Shown: one piece after another, positions 26,418 to 34,795 of the stretch
Numbering within the stretch: the stretch's first letter is position 1
How the letters are laid out: the number at the start of each line of letters is the position of its first letter
NCBI GenBank assembly: GCA_963705285.1
Contig: OY970066.1
Location: 4,340,001 to 4,404,000 of the forward strand
DNA: 64,000 nucleotides
Reading direction: 5' to 3'
Source of the DNA: JACMLD01 sp963705285
GTDB lineage: Bacteria > Bacteroidota > Bacteroidia > Chitinophagales > Chitinophagaceae
Program-made: the position numbers and the translations under genes
Notes under the pieces: generated by a model
What the model saw: only the letters and a program-made list of their open reading frames with translations
Told to the model about the DNA's origin: nothing
Databases searched by the model: none

Positions 26418-27443
26418 ATGTCAAAGAAAGTTGTTACCATGGGAGAAATCATGTTGCGTTTGTCTACTCCCGATTTTAAACGTTTTGTACAGGCCGATAC
26501 ATTTGATATTACATACGGTGGCGGCGAAGCAAACGTAGCTGCCGCATTGTGTAATTACGGCCTTAATGGAACATTTGTAACAAAGGTTCCCAACAATGCC
26601 ATAGGACAGAGTGCCATCAATCATTTACGCAGGTACGGTGTGGATACCAAATTTATAGCGCGTGGCGGAGATCGGCTGGGTATCTACTTCCTGGAAACAG
26701 GCGCTTCCATGCGGGCATCACAGGTAATTTATGACCGCGCAGGCGCATCCATAGCCGATGTAGACATCAGCGAATTTGATTTCGATAAAATACTGGAAGG
26801 CGCCAGCTGGTTTCATACCACCGGTATTACGCCCGCCCTTAGTGACAAGGCCGCAGCATTAACCGAAGCAGCGCTGAAAGCAGCCAAAGCAAAAGGGATA
26901 ACTACCAGCATCGATCTAAACTACCGCAAAAAACTCTGGAGCAAAGAAAAAGCCAGGGAAGTAATGAGCAAACTTTGCCAGTATGTAGATGTTTGTATCG
27001 GTAACGAAGAAGATGCAGATACCACACTCGGATTTAAAGCAAAAGATACAGATGTAACTAAAGGAGAATTAAACCTCGATGGGTTTAAAGATGTATTCAA
27101 ACAAATGAAAGAAAAGTTTGGCTTTAAATTCATTGCTTCTTCATTGCGCGAAAGCCACAGTGCCAGCGACAATGGATGGAGTGCATTGGTGTACGATGGT
27201 AATGATTTTTATCATACCAAAAAATATGAAGTGCGTATTGTTGACCGTGTGGGCAGCGGCGATTCATTTGCCAGCGGACTGATATACGGATTGGTAACAG
27301 GTTTGCCAATGGCCGAAGCAGCAGAGTTTGGCGTAGCGGCTTCAGCTATCAAACACACCATTCCCGGCGATTTGAACCATGCCACACTCAGCGATGTAAA
27401 AGATCTGATGAAGGGCGATGGCAGCGGAAGGGTGCAACGGTAG
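26418..27443 (+). CDS. kdgK: 2-keto-3-deoxygluconate kinase, PfkB family
   Basis: This 341-residue sugar kinase begins KKVVTMGEIMLRLSTPDF with the N-terminal PfkB region GGGEANVAAALCNYGLNGTFVTKVP, and has the C-terminal signature VDRVGSGDSFASGLIYGL, with the catalytic Asp in GSGDSF. It phosphorylates KDG to KDPG, the meeting point of the Uxa and Kdu branches. The aldolase follows two genes downstream. The insertion around 195-225 (TTLGFKAKDTDVTKGELNLD) is typical of Bacteroidota members. Confidence 0.95.
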   Translation: MSKKVVTMGEIMLRLSTPDFKRFVQADTFDITYGGGEANVAAALCNYGLNGTFVTKVPNNAIGQSAINHLRRYGVDTKFIARGGDRLGIYFLETGASMRASQVIYDRAGASIADVDISEFDFDKILEGASWFHTTGITPALSDKAAALTEAALKAAKAKGITTSIDLNYRKKLWSKEKAREVMSKLCQYVDVCIGNEEDADTTLGFKAKDTDVTKGELNLDGFKDVFKQMKEKFGFKFIASSLRESHSASDNGWSALVYDGNDFYHTKKYEVRIVDRVGSGDSFASGLIYGLVTGLPMAEAAEFGVAASAIKHTIPGDLNHATLSDVKDLMKGDGSGRVQR

Positions 27444-27636
27444 AGCCCTAAACCCCTGTCCCCTAAACGGGGACTTAGATAGGACAGCTTGCGTATTGGT
27501 TAAGATGGTTTACACCAGCACCTACAAAAACTTGATCACAACGCTTTGTTTGATATAGTAAACGAATCAATTTTTTCACCTCCCAGGTTATCCCCTTTAG
27601 GGGTCTGGGGTAAATTCTCCTTTAGGGGTTAGGGGT
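27444..27636. repeat. CCCCTWWAGGGG-type inverted repeats between kdgK and the YhcH gene
   Basis: Copies of CCCCTAAACGGGG (about 27459) and CTTTAGGGGTCTGGGG / CTTTAGGGGTTAGGGG (about 27594-27635) form short inverted repeats around the gap. The downstream copies run up to the start codon of the next gene. Such GGGG/CCCC modules are common intergenic repeats in this phylum. Confidence 0.55.
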
Positions 27637-28089
27637 ATGATAATAGACACTTTACAAAACGCGTCAAAATATTTCAGTGTACATCCGCTGTTTGAGCAGG
27701 CATTCGCCTACATTTCCAGGACAACTATTGCCGCTGTGGAACCGGGTAAGTATGATATTGACGGCGATAACCTAAAAGCCGCTTACTCCAATAAAAAAGG
27801 CGTAACAGCGGAGGAATCTGTTGCTAAATTTGAATGCCATGATAAACACATCGATATACAGGTATGTATCAGTGGTGTTGAAACCATCGGCTGGAAGCCC
27901 AGGGAAAAATGCAAAACACCCAACGGTGCGTACAATGAAACAAAAGATGTACAATTGTATCATGAACAACCGGATATGTTTTTTAAGCTGACCAACGACC
28001 AGTTTGTTATTTTCTTTCCCGAAGATGTGCATGCGCCCATGATCGGCGAAGGTGAAATAAAGAAACTGGTGATCAAGGTTAAACGGTGA
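27637..28089 (+). CDS. YhcH/YjgK/YiaL family cupin-like protein
   Basis: The 150-residue cytoplasmic protein has the family pattern MIIDTLQNASKYFSVHPLFEQAFAYI, FECHDKHIDIQVCISGVETIGW and FVIFFPEDVHAPMIG, with the histidines (CHDKHID and DVHAP) expected to bind metal in the double-stranded beta-helix. Members occur in acidic-sugar loci and are thought to act as sugar anomerases or isomerases; the exact reaction is not settled. Its position between kdgK and the KDPG aldolase gene supports a role in uronate or keto-sugar metabolism. Confidence 0.9.
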   Translation: MIIDTLQNASKYFSVHPLFEQAFAYISRTTIAAVEPGKYDIDGDNLKAAYSNKKGVTAEESVAKFECHDKHIDIQVCISGVETIGWKPREKCKTPNGAYNETKDVQLYHEQPDMFFKLTNDQFVIFFPEDVHAPMIGEGEIKKLVIKVKR

Positions 28090-28191
28090 ACACAAGACTA
28101 AGACACGAACAAGACGCGAAGACAACCTATCATAAACACCGATAGAGCACGATAGAACACAAATTGAACACAAAAAAATTACAGCATTACC

Positions 28192-28866
28192 ATGAGCAAG
28201 ATTAGCCAGACGGCAGACGCCATTATACAGCAGGGTATGTTGCCACTGTATTTTAATGCAGATGAAACAGTGAGTGCAGACGTATTGAAAGCCATCTACA
28301 AAGCGGGTGTAAAAGCGGTGGAATATACCAACAGGGGAGAAGCGGCGTTCAACAATTTTAAAAAATTGATTGCCATACGAAATGCAGAGATGCCCGGCTT
28401 GCTGCTGGGTATTGGTACGGTAAAAGATTTGAAAACTGCGCAGGATTATATTGCCGCAGGCGCTGACTTTCTTGTCAGCCCGGGTTTTGTAAAAGAAGTG
28501 GCTGACTATGCAGTTGGCAAAGATATTTTTTACGCACCGGGTTGCATGACGCCCACAGAAATTATAGCAGCAGAAAACGCCGGCATCAAATTTATCAAAC
28601 TGTTTCCGGGCAATATGCTGGGCCCTGAATACCTCGGTACCATCAAAGAAATTTTTCCCAAATTGTTGTTTATGCCTACCGGAGGCGTAGACACTACCAG
28701 CGAAAATATAAGCGCCTGGTTCAAAGCAGGCGTTTGCGCAGTAGGTATGGGCAGCAAGCTCATCAGCAAAAAACTGATGGAACAAAAAGACTACGCCACC
28801 ATTGAATCAGAAACAAAAAAAGTATTTGAAACAATCAATAAAGTGAAAGCAGGATTGAAATCTTAG
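28192..28866 (+). CDS. kdgA: 2-keto-3-deoxy-6-phosphogluconate (KDPG) aldolase
   Basis: The 224-residue class I aldolase has the KDPG/KHG aldolase pattern: ILQQGMLPLYFNADE-like start, AGVKAVEYTNRGEAAFNNFK (conserved Glu replaced in the usual EVT/EIT context), LGIGTVKDLKTAQDYIAAGADFLVSPGF, CMTPTEIIAAENAGIKFIKLFPGN with the Schiff-base Lys in KLFPG, and PTGGVDTTSENISAWFKAG. It cleaves KDPG to pyruvate and glyceraldehyde-3-phosphate, the last step of this pathway. It is followed 57 bp later by the uronate importer gene. Confidence 0.95.
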   Translation: MSKISQTADAIIQQGMLPLYFNADETVSADVLKAIYKAGVKAVEYTNRGEAAFNNFKKLIAIRNAEMPGLLLGIGTVKDLKTAQDYIAAGADFLVSPGFVKEVADYAVGKDIFYAPGCMTPTEIIAAENAGIKFIKLFPGNMLGPEYLGTIKEIFPKLLFMPTGGVDTTSENISAWFKAGVCAVGMGSKLISKKLMEQKDYATIESETKKVFETINKVKAGLKS

Positions 28867-28923
28867 CCAACACCTACCGCTTGTTAGCCACCAGGCGGGT
28901 TAAGCCAGTTTAAAAAAGCCATA

Positions 28924-30282
28924 ATGAGTCAAGCTACGATTGGAAAATACCGTTGGACAATTTGCGCCCTGTTATTTTTTGCTACTACAGTAAATTATCT
29001 GGACAGGCAGGTATTAAGCCTTTTGCAGCCCCACCTGGCGGAAAAATTTAAATGGACTAACACCGATTACGCCAATATTACCGCGGTCTTTCAATTTGTA
29101 TATGCCTTTTCCATGCTTTTTGCCGGTCGTATTATTGATAAGCTGGGAACAAAAAAAGGATATGCGATTGCTATCATCATATGGTCTGCGGGCGCCATCG
29201 TTCACGCATTTGCCATTCCTATCGGCGAAAGTCTAAATTCAATATTGGGTTGGGCCGGTATTGCCGCATTTTCAGTATCGGTAATCGGGTTTATGTTTTC
29301 ACGCGCAGTACTGGCGTTTGGTGAAGCCGGTAACTTTCCTTCTGCTATCAAAGCAACGGCTGAGTACTTTCCTAAAAAAGAAAGATCGCTCGCTACAGGT
29401 ATTTTCAATTCGGGTACCAATATCGGTGCTATTCTGGCGCCGCTTACCGTTCCATGGATTAGGTTGCATTGGGGCTGGGAAGCTGCATTCATTATCATCG
29501 GCGCCATTGGTATATTATGGTTGATCTTCTGGATGTATTTTTATGAAAGACCTGACAAGCAAAAACGACTTTCTCCCGAGGAGTTCCAATACATTCATGG
29601 CGGTGAAGAAGAAAAAGATGAGAACACCCGCACCGAAAAAGTTTCCTGGGTTAAACTACTGGGGTATAAGCAAACATGGGCATTTACAATAGGTAAATTG
29701 TTAACCGACGGTGTGTGGTGGTTTTTTCTATTCTGGTTACCTGCGTATATGAAAGCCCAATATGGAATGGTAGATCAATCAATTGTTATTCCTTTGGCAG
29801 TGCTGTACACATTATCAATGATTGGCAGTGTTTTTGGCGGCTGGCTGCCCATGTATTTTATCAAAAGAGGCTATAAAGCGTATGATGGCAGAATGAAAGC
29901 GATGTTTTTGATAGCGCTATTCCCATTGATTGTATTGGCGGCCCAACCCTTCGGTTATATCAGCTTCTGGGTGCCTGTTCTGTTGATAGGTGTGGGTACA
30001 TCTGCCCACCAGGCATGGTCTGCGAATATATTCACTACCGTTTCTGATATGTTTCCCAAAAAAGCCATTGGCTCAGTAGTGGGTATTGGTGGCATGGCCG
30101 GCGGTTTGGGGGGTGTTTTTATGTCTAAATTGGGTGGTGCATTATTTGATCATTATAAAAAACTGGGCCATATAGAAACTGGCTATACCATTATGTTTAC
30201 CATCTGCGCCGTTTCATACCTGGTAGCCTGGTTGATAATGAAATCGCTGGTTCCAAAGTATCGACCCATTACTGATCTATAA
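28924..30282 (+). CDS. exuT: Hexuronate MFS transporter (ExuT-like)
   Basis: The 452-residue protein has about twelve membrane segments and anion:cation symporter features: RWTICALLFFATTVNYLDRQVLSLLQPHLAEKF at the N-terminus, AGRIIDKLGTKKGYA (the loop 2-3 motif), RAVLAFGEAGNFPSAIKATAEYFPKKERSLATGIFNSG, and a cytoplasmic central loop with EEEKDENTRTEK. These match the ExuT/UxuT/GudP group, which import hexuronates with protons. It probably carries galacturonate and KDG-like products across the inner membrane. Its end overlaps the convergent LytTR gene by 14 bp. Confidence 0.93.
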   Translation: MSQATIGKYRWTICALLFFATTVNYLDRQVLSLLQPHLAEKFKWTNTDYANITAVFQFVYAFSMLFAGRIIDKLGTKKGYAIAIIIWSAGAIVHAFAIPIGESLNSILGWAGIAAFSVSVIGFMFSRAVLAFGEAGNFPSAIKATAEYFPKKERSLATGIFNSGTNIGAILAPLTVPWIRLHWGWEAAFIIIGAIGILWLIFWMYFYERPDKQKRLSPEEFQYIHGGEEEKDENTRTEKVSWVKLLGYKQTWAFTIGKLLTDGVWWFFLFWLPAYMKAQYGMVDQSIVIPLAVLYTLSMIGSVFGGWLPMYFIKRGYKAYDGRMKAMFLIALFPLIVLAAQPFGYISFWVPVLLIGVGTSAHQAWSANIFTTVSDMFPKKAIGSVVGIGGMAGGLGGVFMSKLGGALFDHYKKLGHIETGYTIMFTICAVSYLVAWLIMKSLVPKYRPITDL

Positions 30283-31036
30283 ATGCTGATGCGCTCCTGG
30301 GCGCCTTCGCTCTGTCGCGGTTTACGATTTTTCTTTCGATGTATTGTTTTACAAAATCATCTCTGAAACTTTGTCCCAGCGGTATTTCGTGATGGTGAAC
30401 GTATACCAGTTCATTATCGAATGAAGAAATATGCAACACGTTTACGATGTATGATTTGCTTACCCTTGCAAAAAGGCTTTCGGGCAATTGTGCCCCAATG
30501 GTTTTTACATTCATGGAGGTGATGATTTTTGCATCTGCCGTGTAAATGATGACGTAATCTTTCATCCCTTCTATAAAGAATATTTCTTTGAAATAGATCT
30601 TGAAATATTTCCGTTCTGCTTTTATAAAAATATAATCCTCCGCTATACTTTCTACCTGGTTATTACTTGCTTCCTGCTGTAGCAAACGGAAGTGACTTTC
30701 TGCTTTGTTAATGGCTTTTAAAAAACGCTCCATACGAATCGGCTTTACCAGGTAATCAATGGCATCCATCTCATAACTTTCCAGGGCATATTGCGGGTAA
30801 GCGGTGGTAAAAATTACCAATGGCGGTTCACGCAGTGTCTGTAAAAAGTCGAGGCCACTCATTTGAGGCATATTAATATCAAGGAACATCAGGTCTGCCT
30901 GTTCCGTCCGTAAAAACTCATTAACCGCAAAGGCGTTGCTAAAGGAACCCATCAGCTGCAGTGAAGGTACCGTAGCAATGGTCATTTCCATTCCCTGGCG
31001 GGCAAGCGGTTCATCGTCTACAATAATACAGGTCAT
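30269..31036 (-). CDS. LytTR-family response regulator
   Basis: The 255-residue regulator has a receiver domain with the acidic pair DDEP (residues 7-10), phospho-acceptor Asp53 in LMFLDINMPQMSG, Thr in IFTTAYPQYALESYEMDAIDYLVKP, and a C-terminal LytTR DNA-binding domain (about 145-245; EDYIFIKAERKYFKIYFKEI, FFIEGMKDYVIIY, FARVSKSYIVN). LytTR proteins bind pairs of short direct repeats two helical turns apart; such pairs occur just upstream of the kinase gene at 32257-32287 and 33935-33965. It overlaps the kinase stop by 4 bp, so the two are co-translated. Confidence 0.96.
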   Translation of the reverse strand: MTCIIVDDEPLARQGMEMTIATVPSLQLMGSFSNAFAVNEFLRTEQADLMFLDINMPQMSGLDFLQTLREPPLVIFTTAYPQYALESYEMDAIDYLVKPIRMERFLKAINKAESHFRLLQQEASNNQVESIAEDYIFIKAERKYFKIYFKEIFFIEGMKDYVIIYTADAKIITSMNVKTIGAQLPESLFARVSKSYIVNVLHISSFDNELVYVHHHEIPLGQSFRDDFVKQYIERKIVNRDRAKAPRSASAFIDQ

Positions 31037-32118
31037 ATAGGCACTATTAGGTTTACAATGTATTTATTTTCATCTTCCAGTACAGAGAGGGTATGCTTAT
31101 CCGGGTACAACAACTTCAGCCTGCGCTGAATATTTTTAAGGCCTATTCCACCGATACCTTTTTTGCGTGTGGCAGGCTTGGAATTTTCCGAATAAAAGTA
31201 CAGGTGCTCATCAGTTACTTTAAAGTGAAGGGTGAGGTATGAATGCCCGCCTACCGATGAGCCATGCTTAATGGCATTCTCCACAAAGGGAATAAACAAA
31301 AAGGGTGGCAATGAAATACCGTCTGTTTTGCCCTCTGTATGTACTTCGTAATTAAAATCGTCTTTCCTCAATTTTTCCAGCGCCAGCAGGTTGAACATAA
31401 AGCCGATGTCTTTCGACAGCAGTATTTTTTCACGCGCGCTGTCGTACAACTGGTACCTAAGTAAATCTGACAAGCCAAGAATGACCTGCGAGGCTTTTTG
31501 CGGGTCAGTTTGCGTAAGTACGTGCAGGTTGTTAAGTGTATTGAATAAGAAATGTGGGTTAACCTGGCTTTTAAGTTGCTCCAGTTCTGTTTTTAAGGTA
31601 AACGCCTGCAACTCGGTCATCCGCTGCAGGTCTATAATCCATTTCTTAAACACCTTCAAACCGGCAACAGAACTCAGCAAAACTGCGCATACGGCGCCTA
31701 CCTGCACAAAATGCATAAACGACAATTGTATGTGCATGATACGGTTGGCGGTGTCTATGGGTACCAAAAAGTGATAATCAAGAAACCATTCAAACAGGTA
31801 GATAACGATTACCAGCATAAAAAAACTGGTCGCAAAAAAAACCAAGCGCGATTTAAATAGCAGCCGGGGAACGAGTATCTCCAGCAGCAGGTACAGCATA
31901 GCAAGTATAAAAATGAATGAATAGGTATCTACGAGCAAGACCGTGTTCCTGGCTTGCTCAGAACTGAAATTCGTACCCGGCCCGATATCACCTTTATACG
32001 CCAATATTAAGCCCAGAAAAATAAACAGCACATGGCGCAACCACCGGTATGTAGTATCGGTTAACAGGCGTATAACCGGGTTGCGCATGGTATTACTAAA
32101 ACTGTTGCTGCTTTGCAT
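31033..32118 (-). CDS. LytS/YehU-type sensor histidine kinase
   Basis: The 361-residue inner-membrane kinase has about four N-terminal membrane segments (near residues 26-42, 62-82, 90-112 and 130-152), then a coiled linker and the His_kinase domain with the phospho-acceptor His189 in LKSQVNPHFLFNTLNNL. The C-terminal ATPase has FIPFVENAIKHG (N box) and GGIGLKNIQRRL (G box). There is no large periplasmic sensor, which suggests sensing within or near the membrane. It forms an operon with the LytTR regulator. The start may instead be the ATG 30 bp downstream at 32088. Confidence 0.95.
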   Translation of the reverse strand: MQSSNSFSNTMRNPVIRLLTDTTYRWLRHVLFIFLGLILAYKGDIGPGTNFSSEQARNTVLLVDTYSFIFILAMLYLLLEILVPRLLFKSRLVFFATSFFMLVIVIYLFEWFLDYHFLVPIDTANRIMHIQLSFMHFVQVGAVCAVLLSSVAGLKVFKKWIIDLQRMTELQAFTLKTELEQLKSQVNPHFLFNTLNNLHVLTQTDPQKASQVILGLSDLLRYQLYDSAREKILLSKDIGFMFNLLALEKLRKDDFNYEVHTEGKTDGISLPPFLFIPFVENAIKHGSSVGGHSYLTLHFKVTDEHLYFYSENSKPATRKKGIGGIGLKNIQRRLKLLYPDKHTLSVLEDENKYIVNLIVPI

Positions 32119-32256
32119 AGTGTAAAACTACATCACCGCCTGTCTTGCGCACGGGGCGGTTGTGTAAACTGCAGTTTTTAGTATATCAAATGCCTGTTTT
32201 ACCCCATCTGCCAGGATGCAATCCGCTGTGATGACATTTTTAGTACGCAAATACCT

Positions 32257-32287
32257 TTTGGTATAAAAACCAGTCCGTTTGGTATAA
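32257..32287 (+). promoter_or_regulatory. Paired TTTGGTATAA direct repeats, probable LytTR binding site
   Basis: TTTGGTATAA occurs at 32257-32266 and again at 32278-32287, 21 bp apart start to start, i.e. two helical turns. The second copy begins 39 bp before the -7 element TAGTTTTG. The same arrangement occurs at 33935-33965. The adjacent operon encodes a LytTR regulator, a family that binds such paired direct repeats. Confidence 0.8.
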
Positions 32288-32316
32288 TCTGCTTCTGAAG
32301 CGGTATTTGTGCAGGG

Positions 32317-32324
32317 TAGTTTTG
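32317..32324 (+). promoter_or_regulatory. -7 promoter element of the DUF2807 operon
   Basis: TAGTTTTG matches the Bacteroidota TAnnTTTG consensus exactly, 47 bp before the ATG at 32371. No good -33 TTG is seen at the usual distance, which fits activator dependence. Flanking bases (TGTGCAGGG before and TGGTCTGATA after) are largely shared with the promoter at 33995. Confidence 0.7.
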
Positions 32325-32370
32325 TGGTCTGATAGGTAATCAGGTACTAATAAAATATAAAAATAAAAAA

Positions 32371-33087
32371 ATGAAAATGCTGGTATCAATGGTTTTGTTG
32401 AGTGCAATAACAGCGGGCATAGTTGCCTGCAGCAAAACAGGAATAGACGCCGGGCCCCGCACACGCCAGGAACGCATCGCTACAAACTTTACAAGTATTG
32501 AATTGCGTGCAAATGCAAACATCTATTATACACAGGGCAGCCTCAGAAGCATTGAAGTGGAAGGGCCGCAGTATATGATGGAACTGGTAGAAACAATTAT
32601 TGCCAATGGCAGGCTGATTGTGCAATTTAAAAATGGTTACGATTACAGCAACCACGAAAGCATCAGGATCTATGTTACTGCGCCAGATGTAAACAATTTT
32701 GCGTTAAGCAACAGCGGCAGCATCTTTTTTATGAACGCATTTCATAAAGACGTGGTGACATTGTACAACAATGGTTCGGGCGATATTTCATTGCAAGGTG
32801 TAACGGTGAGAAGCATGGAAGCATTTATTACCGCGTCCGGAAGTATTACAGCAGCGGCCGGCAATACGGTTTATGAAACCGTAAAGACTTCCGGAAGCGG
32901 AGATGTCAACTTTGCTGCGGTTACCGCACAAACGGTTATCGCCAATAATTTCGGTGCCGGTAAAATTCAGGTTAGGGCATCGGTATACCTGAATGCAAAA
33001 ATTGAAGGCAGCGGTTCTATTTTTTATAGTGGATACCCTGATGTTACCACACAAATTTCCGGCAGCGGGCGCGTAGTGCATTATTAA
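32371..33087 (+). CDS. DUF2807 (GIN head domain) lipoprotein
   Basis: The 238-residue protein has a lipoprotein signal (MKMLVSMVLLSAITAGIVAC, Cys20) and a repeated beta-rich domain: FTSIELRANANIYYTQGSLRSIEVEGP, then IRIYVTAPDVNNFALSNSGSIFF and repeated SGSG-type turns (NNGSGDISLQG, ASGSITAAAG, SGSGDVNFAA, EGSGSIFYSG, SGSGRVVHY). This is the head GIN domain family, right-handed beta-helix-like, usually surface or periplasmic; molecular function is unknown. It is preceded by the paired LytTR-like site and followed 85 bp later by a barrel protein in the same transcription unit. Confidence 0.9.
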   Translation: MKMLVSMVLLSAITAGIVACSKTGIDAGPRTRQERIATNFTSIELRANANIYYTQGSLRSIEVEGPQYMMELVETIIANGRLIVQFKNGYDYSNHESIRIYVTAPDVNNFALSNSGSIFFMNAFHKDVVTLYNNGSGDISLQGVTVRSMEAFITASGSITAAAGNTVYETVKTSGSGDVNFAAVTAQTVIANNFGAGKIQVRASVYLNAKIEGSGSIFYSGYPDVTTQISGSGRVVHY

Positions 33088-33172
33088 ACGAACGCTATGG
33101 TACAAAGCAATTCCCGGAAAAGAAAAAATACAATTAAAAAACATTCAACGTAAACAAATAAAAACAAGGAAC

Positions 33173-33808
33173 ATGAAAAAGGTTTTATCAGTAGTAATGG
33201 CAGCAGTAATTTTTACAGCAGCAACACAGGCGCAGGTTAAAATTGGTATTAAAGCTGGGGTAGGTGTAGCCAACCACCATAGTAACACCGCCAGCGCAAC
33301 AAAATTGGTTTCTACAGATGCATTCAGAAGCTATCATGCAGGGTTTGTAGCAGATATGCCATTGTCTGATCACATTTACCTGCAACCACAGTTGTTGTAC
33401 AGCCAGAAAGGCGCAAAGTTTACAAACGCGGGTAGTGCTTTTGAATCAACACTCACCACAAGAAATATTGAACTGGCCACCAACGTGCTGTACAAAGTAA
33501 ACACATCCTTTGGTAAAGTGTTTGCAGGCGCAGGCCCGTCAATCACTTATGGTGTAAACGGAAAGCTGCAACAGAACGGGCAATCAAATAAATTGTATAC
33601 CGGCGATTTAAAAGACTGGAAACGCATAGACCTTGGCGCGGGTGCTACAGCAGGTGTTGAATTTAGCAACGGCTTGTTTACCAGTGTTAACTACCAAATG
33701 GGTCTGCTGGATATCAATAAGTCTGCAGCTACCAATACAAAAAACAGATCATTGTCAGTATCTGTAGGCTATATGATAGATTGGAACATACTGAAGAAAA
33801 AAGGGTAA
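33173..33808 (+). CDS. Outer-membrane beta-barrel protein (PorT-like fold)
   Basis: The 211-residue protein has a signal peptide (MKKVLSVVMAAVIFTAATQAQ) followed by an eight-stranded-barrel pattern: VKIGIKAGVGVANHH, FRSYHAGFVADMPLSDHIYLQPQLLYSQKGAKF, NIELATNVLYKV, FGKVFAGAGPSITYGVNG, RIDLGAGATAGVEFSNGLFTSVNYQMGLLDI and LSVSVGYMIDW. This matches the outer-membrane beta-barrel domain common in Bacteroidota. Ligand unknown. It shares a likely transcript with the DUF2807 gene, ending at a strong terminator at 33853. Confidence 0.9.
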   Translation: MKKVLSVVMAAVIFTAATQAQVKIGIKAGVGVANHHSNTASATKLVSTDAFRSYHAGFVADMPLSDHIYLQPQLLYSQKGAKFTNAGSAFESTLTTRNIELATNVLYKVNTSFGKVFAGAGPSITYGVNGKLQQNGQSNKLYTGDLKDWKRIDLGAGATAGVEFSNGLFTSVNYQMGLLDINKSAATNTKNRSLSVSVGYMIDWNILKKKG

Positions 33809-33852
33809 ACAGGCGTTTGTTAATAGTTGATACAATAATCCTGTAACCGTTT

Positions 33853-33876
33853 AAGGCCGCACTGCGCGGCCTTTTT
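33853..33876 (+). terminator. Rho-independent terminator after the DUF2807-barrel operon
   Basis: AAGGCCGC, a 5-base ACTGC loop, and GCGGCCTT form a perfect 8-bp GC-rich stem directly followed by a T run, 45 bp after the barrel gene's stop. Confidence 0.9.
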
Positions 33877-33934
33877 CTATTGCCTGGCGCAATTAAATAA
33901 TCAGTTCAACCAGGAATCAGATCTATAAAAACGA

Positions 33935-33965
33935 TTTGGTATAAAAAAGTGGGTGTTTGGTATAA
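33935..33965 (+). promoter_or_regulatory. Second paired TTTGGTATAA site, probable LytTR binding site
   Basis: TTTGGTATAA lies at 33935-33944 and 33956-33965, again 21 bp apart, and the second copy begins exactly 39 bp before TACTTTTG at 33995. Spacing, sequence and -7 element are essentially the same as at 32257-32324. Confidence 0.8.
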
Positions 33966-33994
33966 TTGAAACCAGCAAGGGCTGTGTGCAGCGC

Positions 33995-34002
33995 TACTTT
34001 TG
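33995..34002 (+). promoter_or_regulatory. -7 promoter element of the second LytTR-type unit
   Basis: TACTTTTG fits the TAnnTTTG consensus, 41 bp before the ATG at 34044; flanking GTGTGCAG and TGTCAGATA resemble those of the promoter at 32317. No -33 TTG is seen at the usual place. Confidence 0.7.
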
Positions 34003-34043
34003 TGTCAGATAATTAATTAACAAACAAAATAAAAAACAAAAAA

Positions 34044-34667
34044 ATGAAACAGTTGATTCTCGCAGCCATGGTGTTAATGAGTACACAGTTATTTGCCCAA
34101 CAGTCTTTAAGTCGTACATCTTACCACAAAGAACGGTCATCCAATACGGGGTATATTGCCCTCAGCAGCAATTACTCAAGGTTTAACGGAAAAGATGCTG
34201 TTTTTGCCGGTGGTTATGGTGGATGGATGATTAATCACAAACTAATGGTAGGTATTGGTGGTTATGGTTTAACAACCCGCCACAAAGGATATGGTTTGAA
34301 TGCAGAAACCCACGAACAGAATTATTATAAAATGGGTTATGGTGGTGTAATGGTAGAGTATACGTTTTTTGGCGACAACCTGGTTCACCTTACCGCAAAC
34401 ACCCTGGTTGGTGGTGGTATTATAAAAAATGGCCATGGCCGCGGAACAGTTCCTTACAATGGATCAGACGAACTGAAAGATATTGATGCTTCTGGTTTTT
34501 ATGTGGTACAACCTTCAGTAAATGTAGAAGTAAGTGTGCTGGAATGGTTACGGGTCTCTGCCGGTGGTGGTTATCGGTTTGTTGGCGGTGTGGATCAGCG
34601 CGGTATTACCAATGCAAAAATGAGCGCACCCACAGCCAACCTGACGCTAAAGTTTGGTATATTCTAA
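34044..34667 (+). CDS. Exported outer-membrane barrel-like protein
   Basis: The 207-residue protein has a signal peptide (MKQLILAAMVLMSTQLFAQ) and alternating aromatic/glycine-rich strands: NTGYIALSSNYSRFNGKDAVFAGGYGGWMINHKLMVGIGGYGL, YYKMGYGGVMVEYTFFGDNLVHLTANTLVGGGII, FYVVQPSVNVEVSVLEWLRVSAGGGYRFV and ending NLTLKFGIF, an aromatic C-terminus typical of outer-membrane barrels. No named family is recognised. It is a single-gene unit between a LytTR-type promoter and a terminator at 34694. Confidence 0.8.
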   Translation: MKQLILAAMVLMSTQLFAQQSLSRTSYHKERSSNTGYIALSSNYSRFNGKDAVFAGGYGGWMINHKLMVGIGGYGLTTRHKGYGLNAETHEQNYYKMGYGGVMVEYTFFGDNLVHLTANTLVGGGIIKNGHGRGTVPYNGSDELKDIDASGFYVVQPSVNVEVSVLEWLRVSAGGGYRFVGGVDQRGITNAKMSAPTANLTLKFGIF

Positions 34668-34693
34668 ACACATTTACATGGGTGTACATTTGC

Positions 34694-34725
34694 AACCGGC
34701 GCCAGTTATGGTGCCGGTTATTTTG
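34694..34725 (+). terminator. Rho-independent terminator after the second LytTR-type unit
   Basis: AACCGGCGCC and GGTGCCGGTT pair over 10 bp with one G-T pair around an AGTTAT loop, followed by ATTTTGTT. It starts 27 bp after the stop at 34667. Confidence 0.85.
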
Positions 34726-34795
34726 TTGTAACGGGTGCTGGTAATTAACTTAGATGGCTGTTACATGCGTTTGCAGTATCATTAATTAGTTCGTC

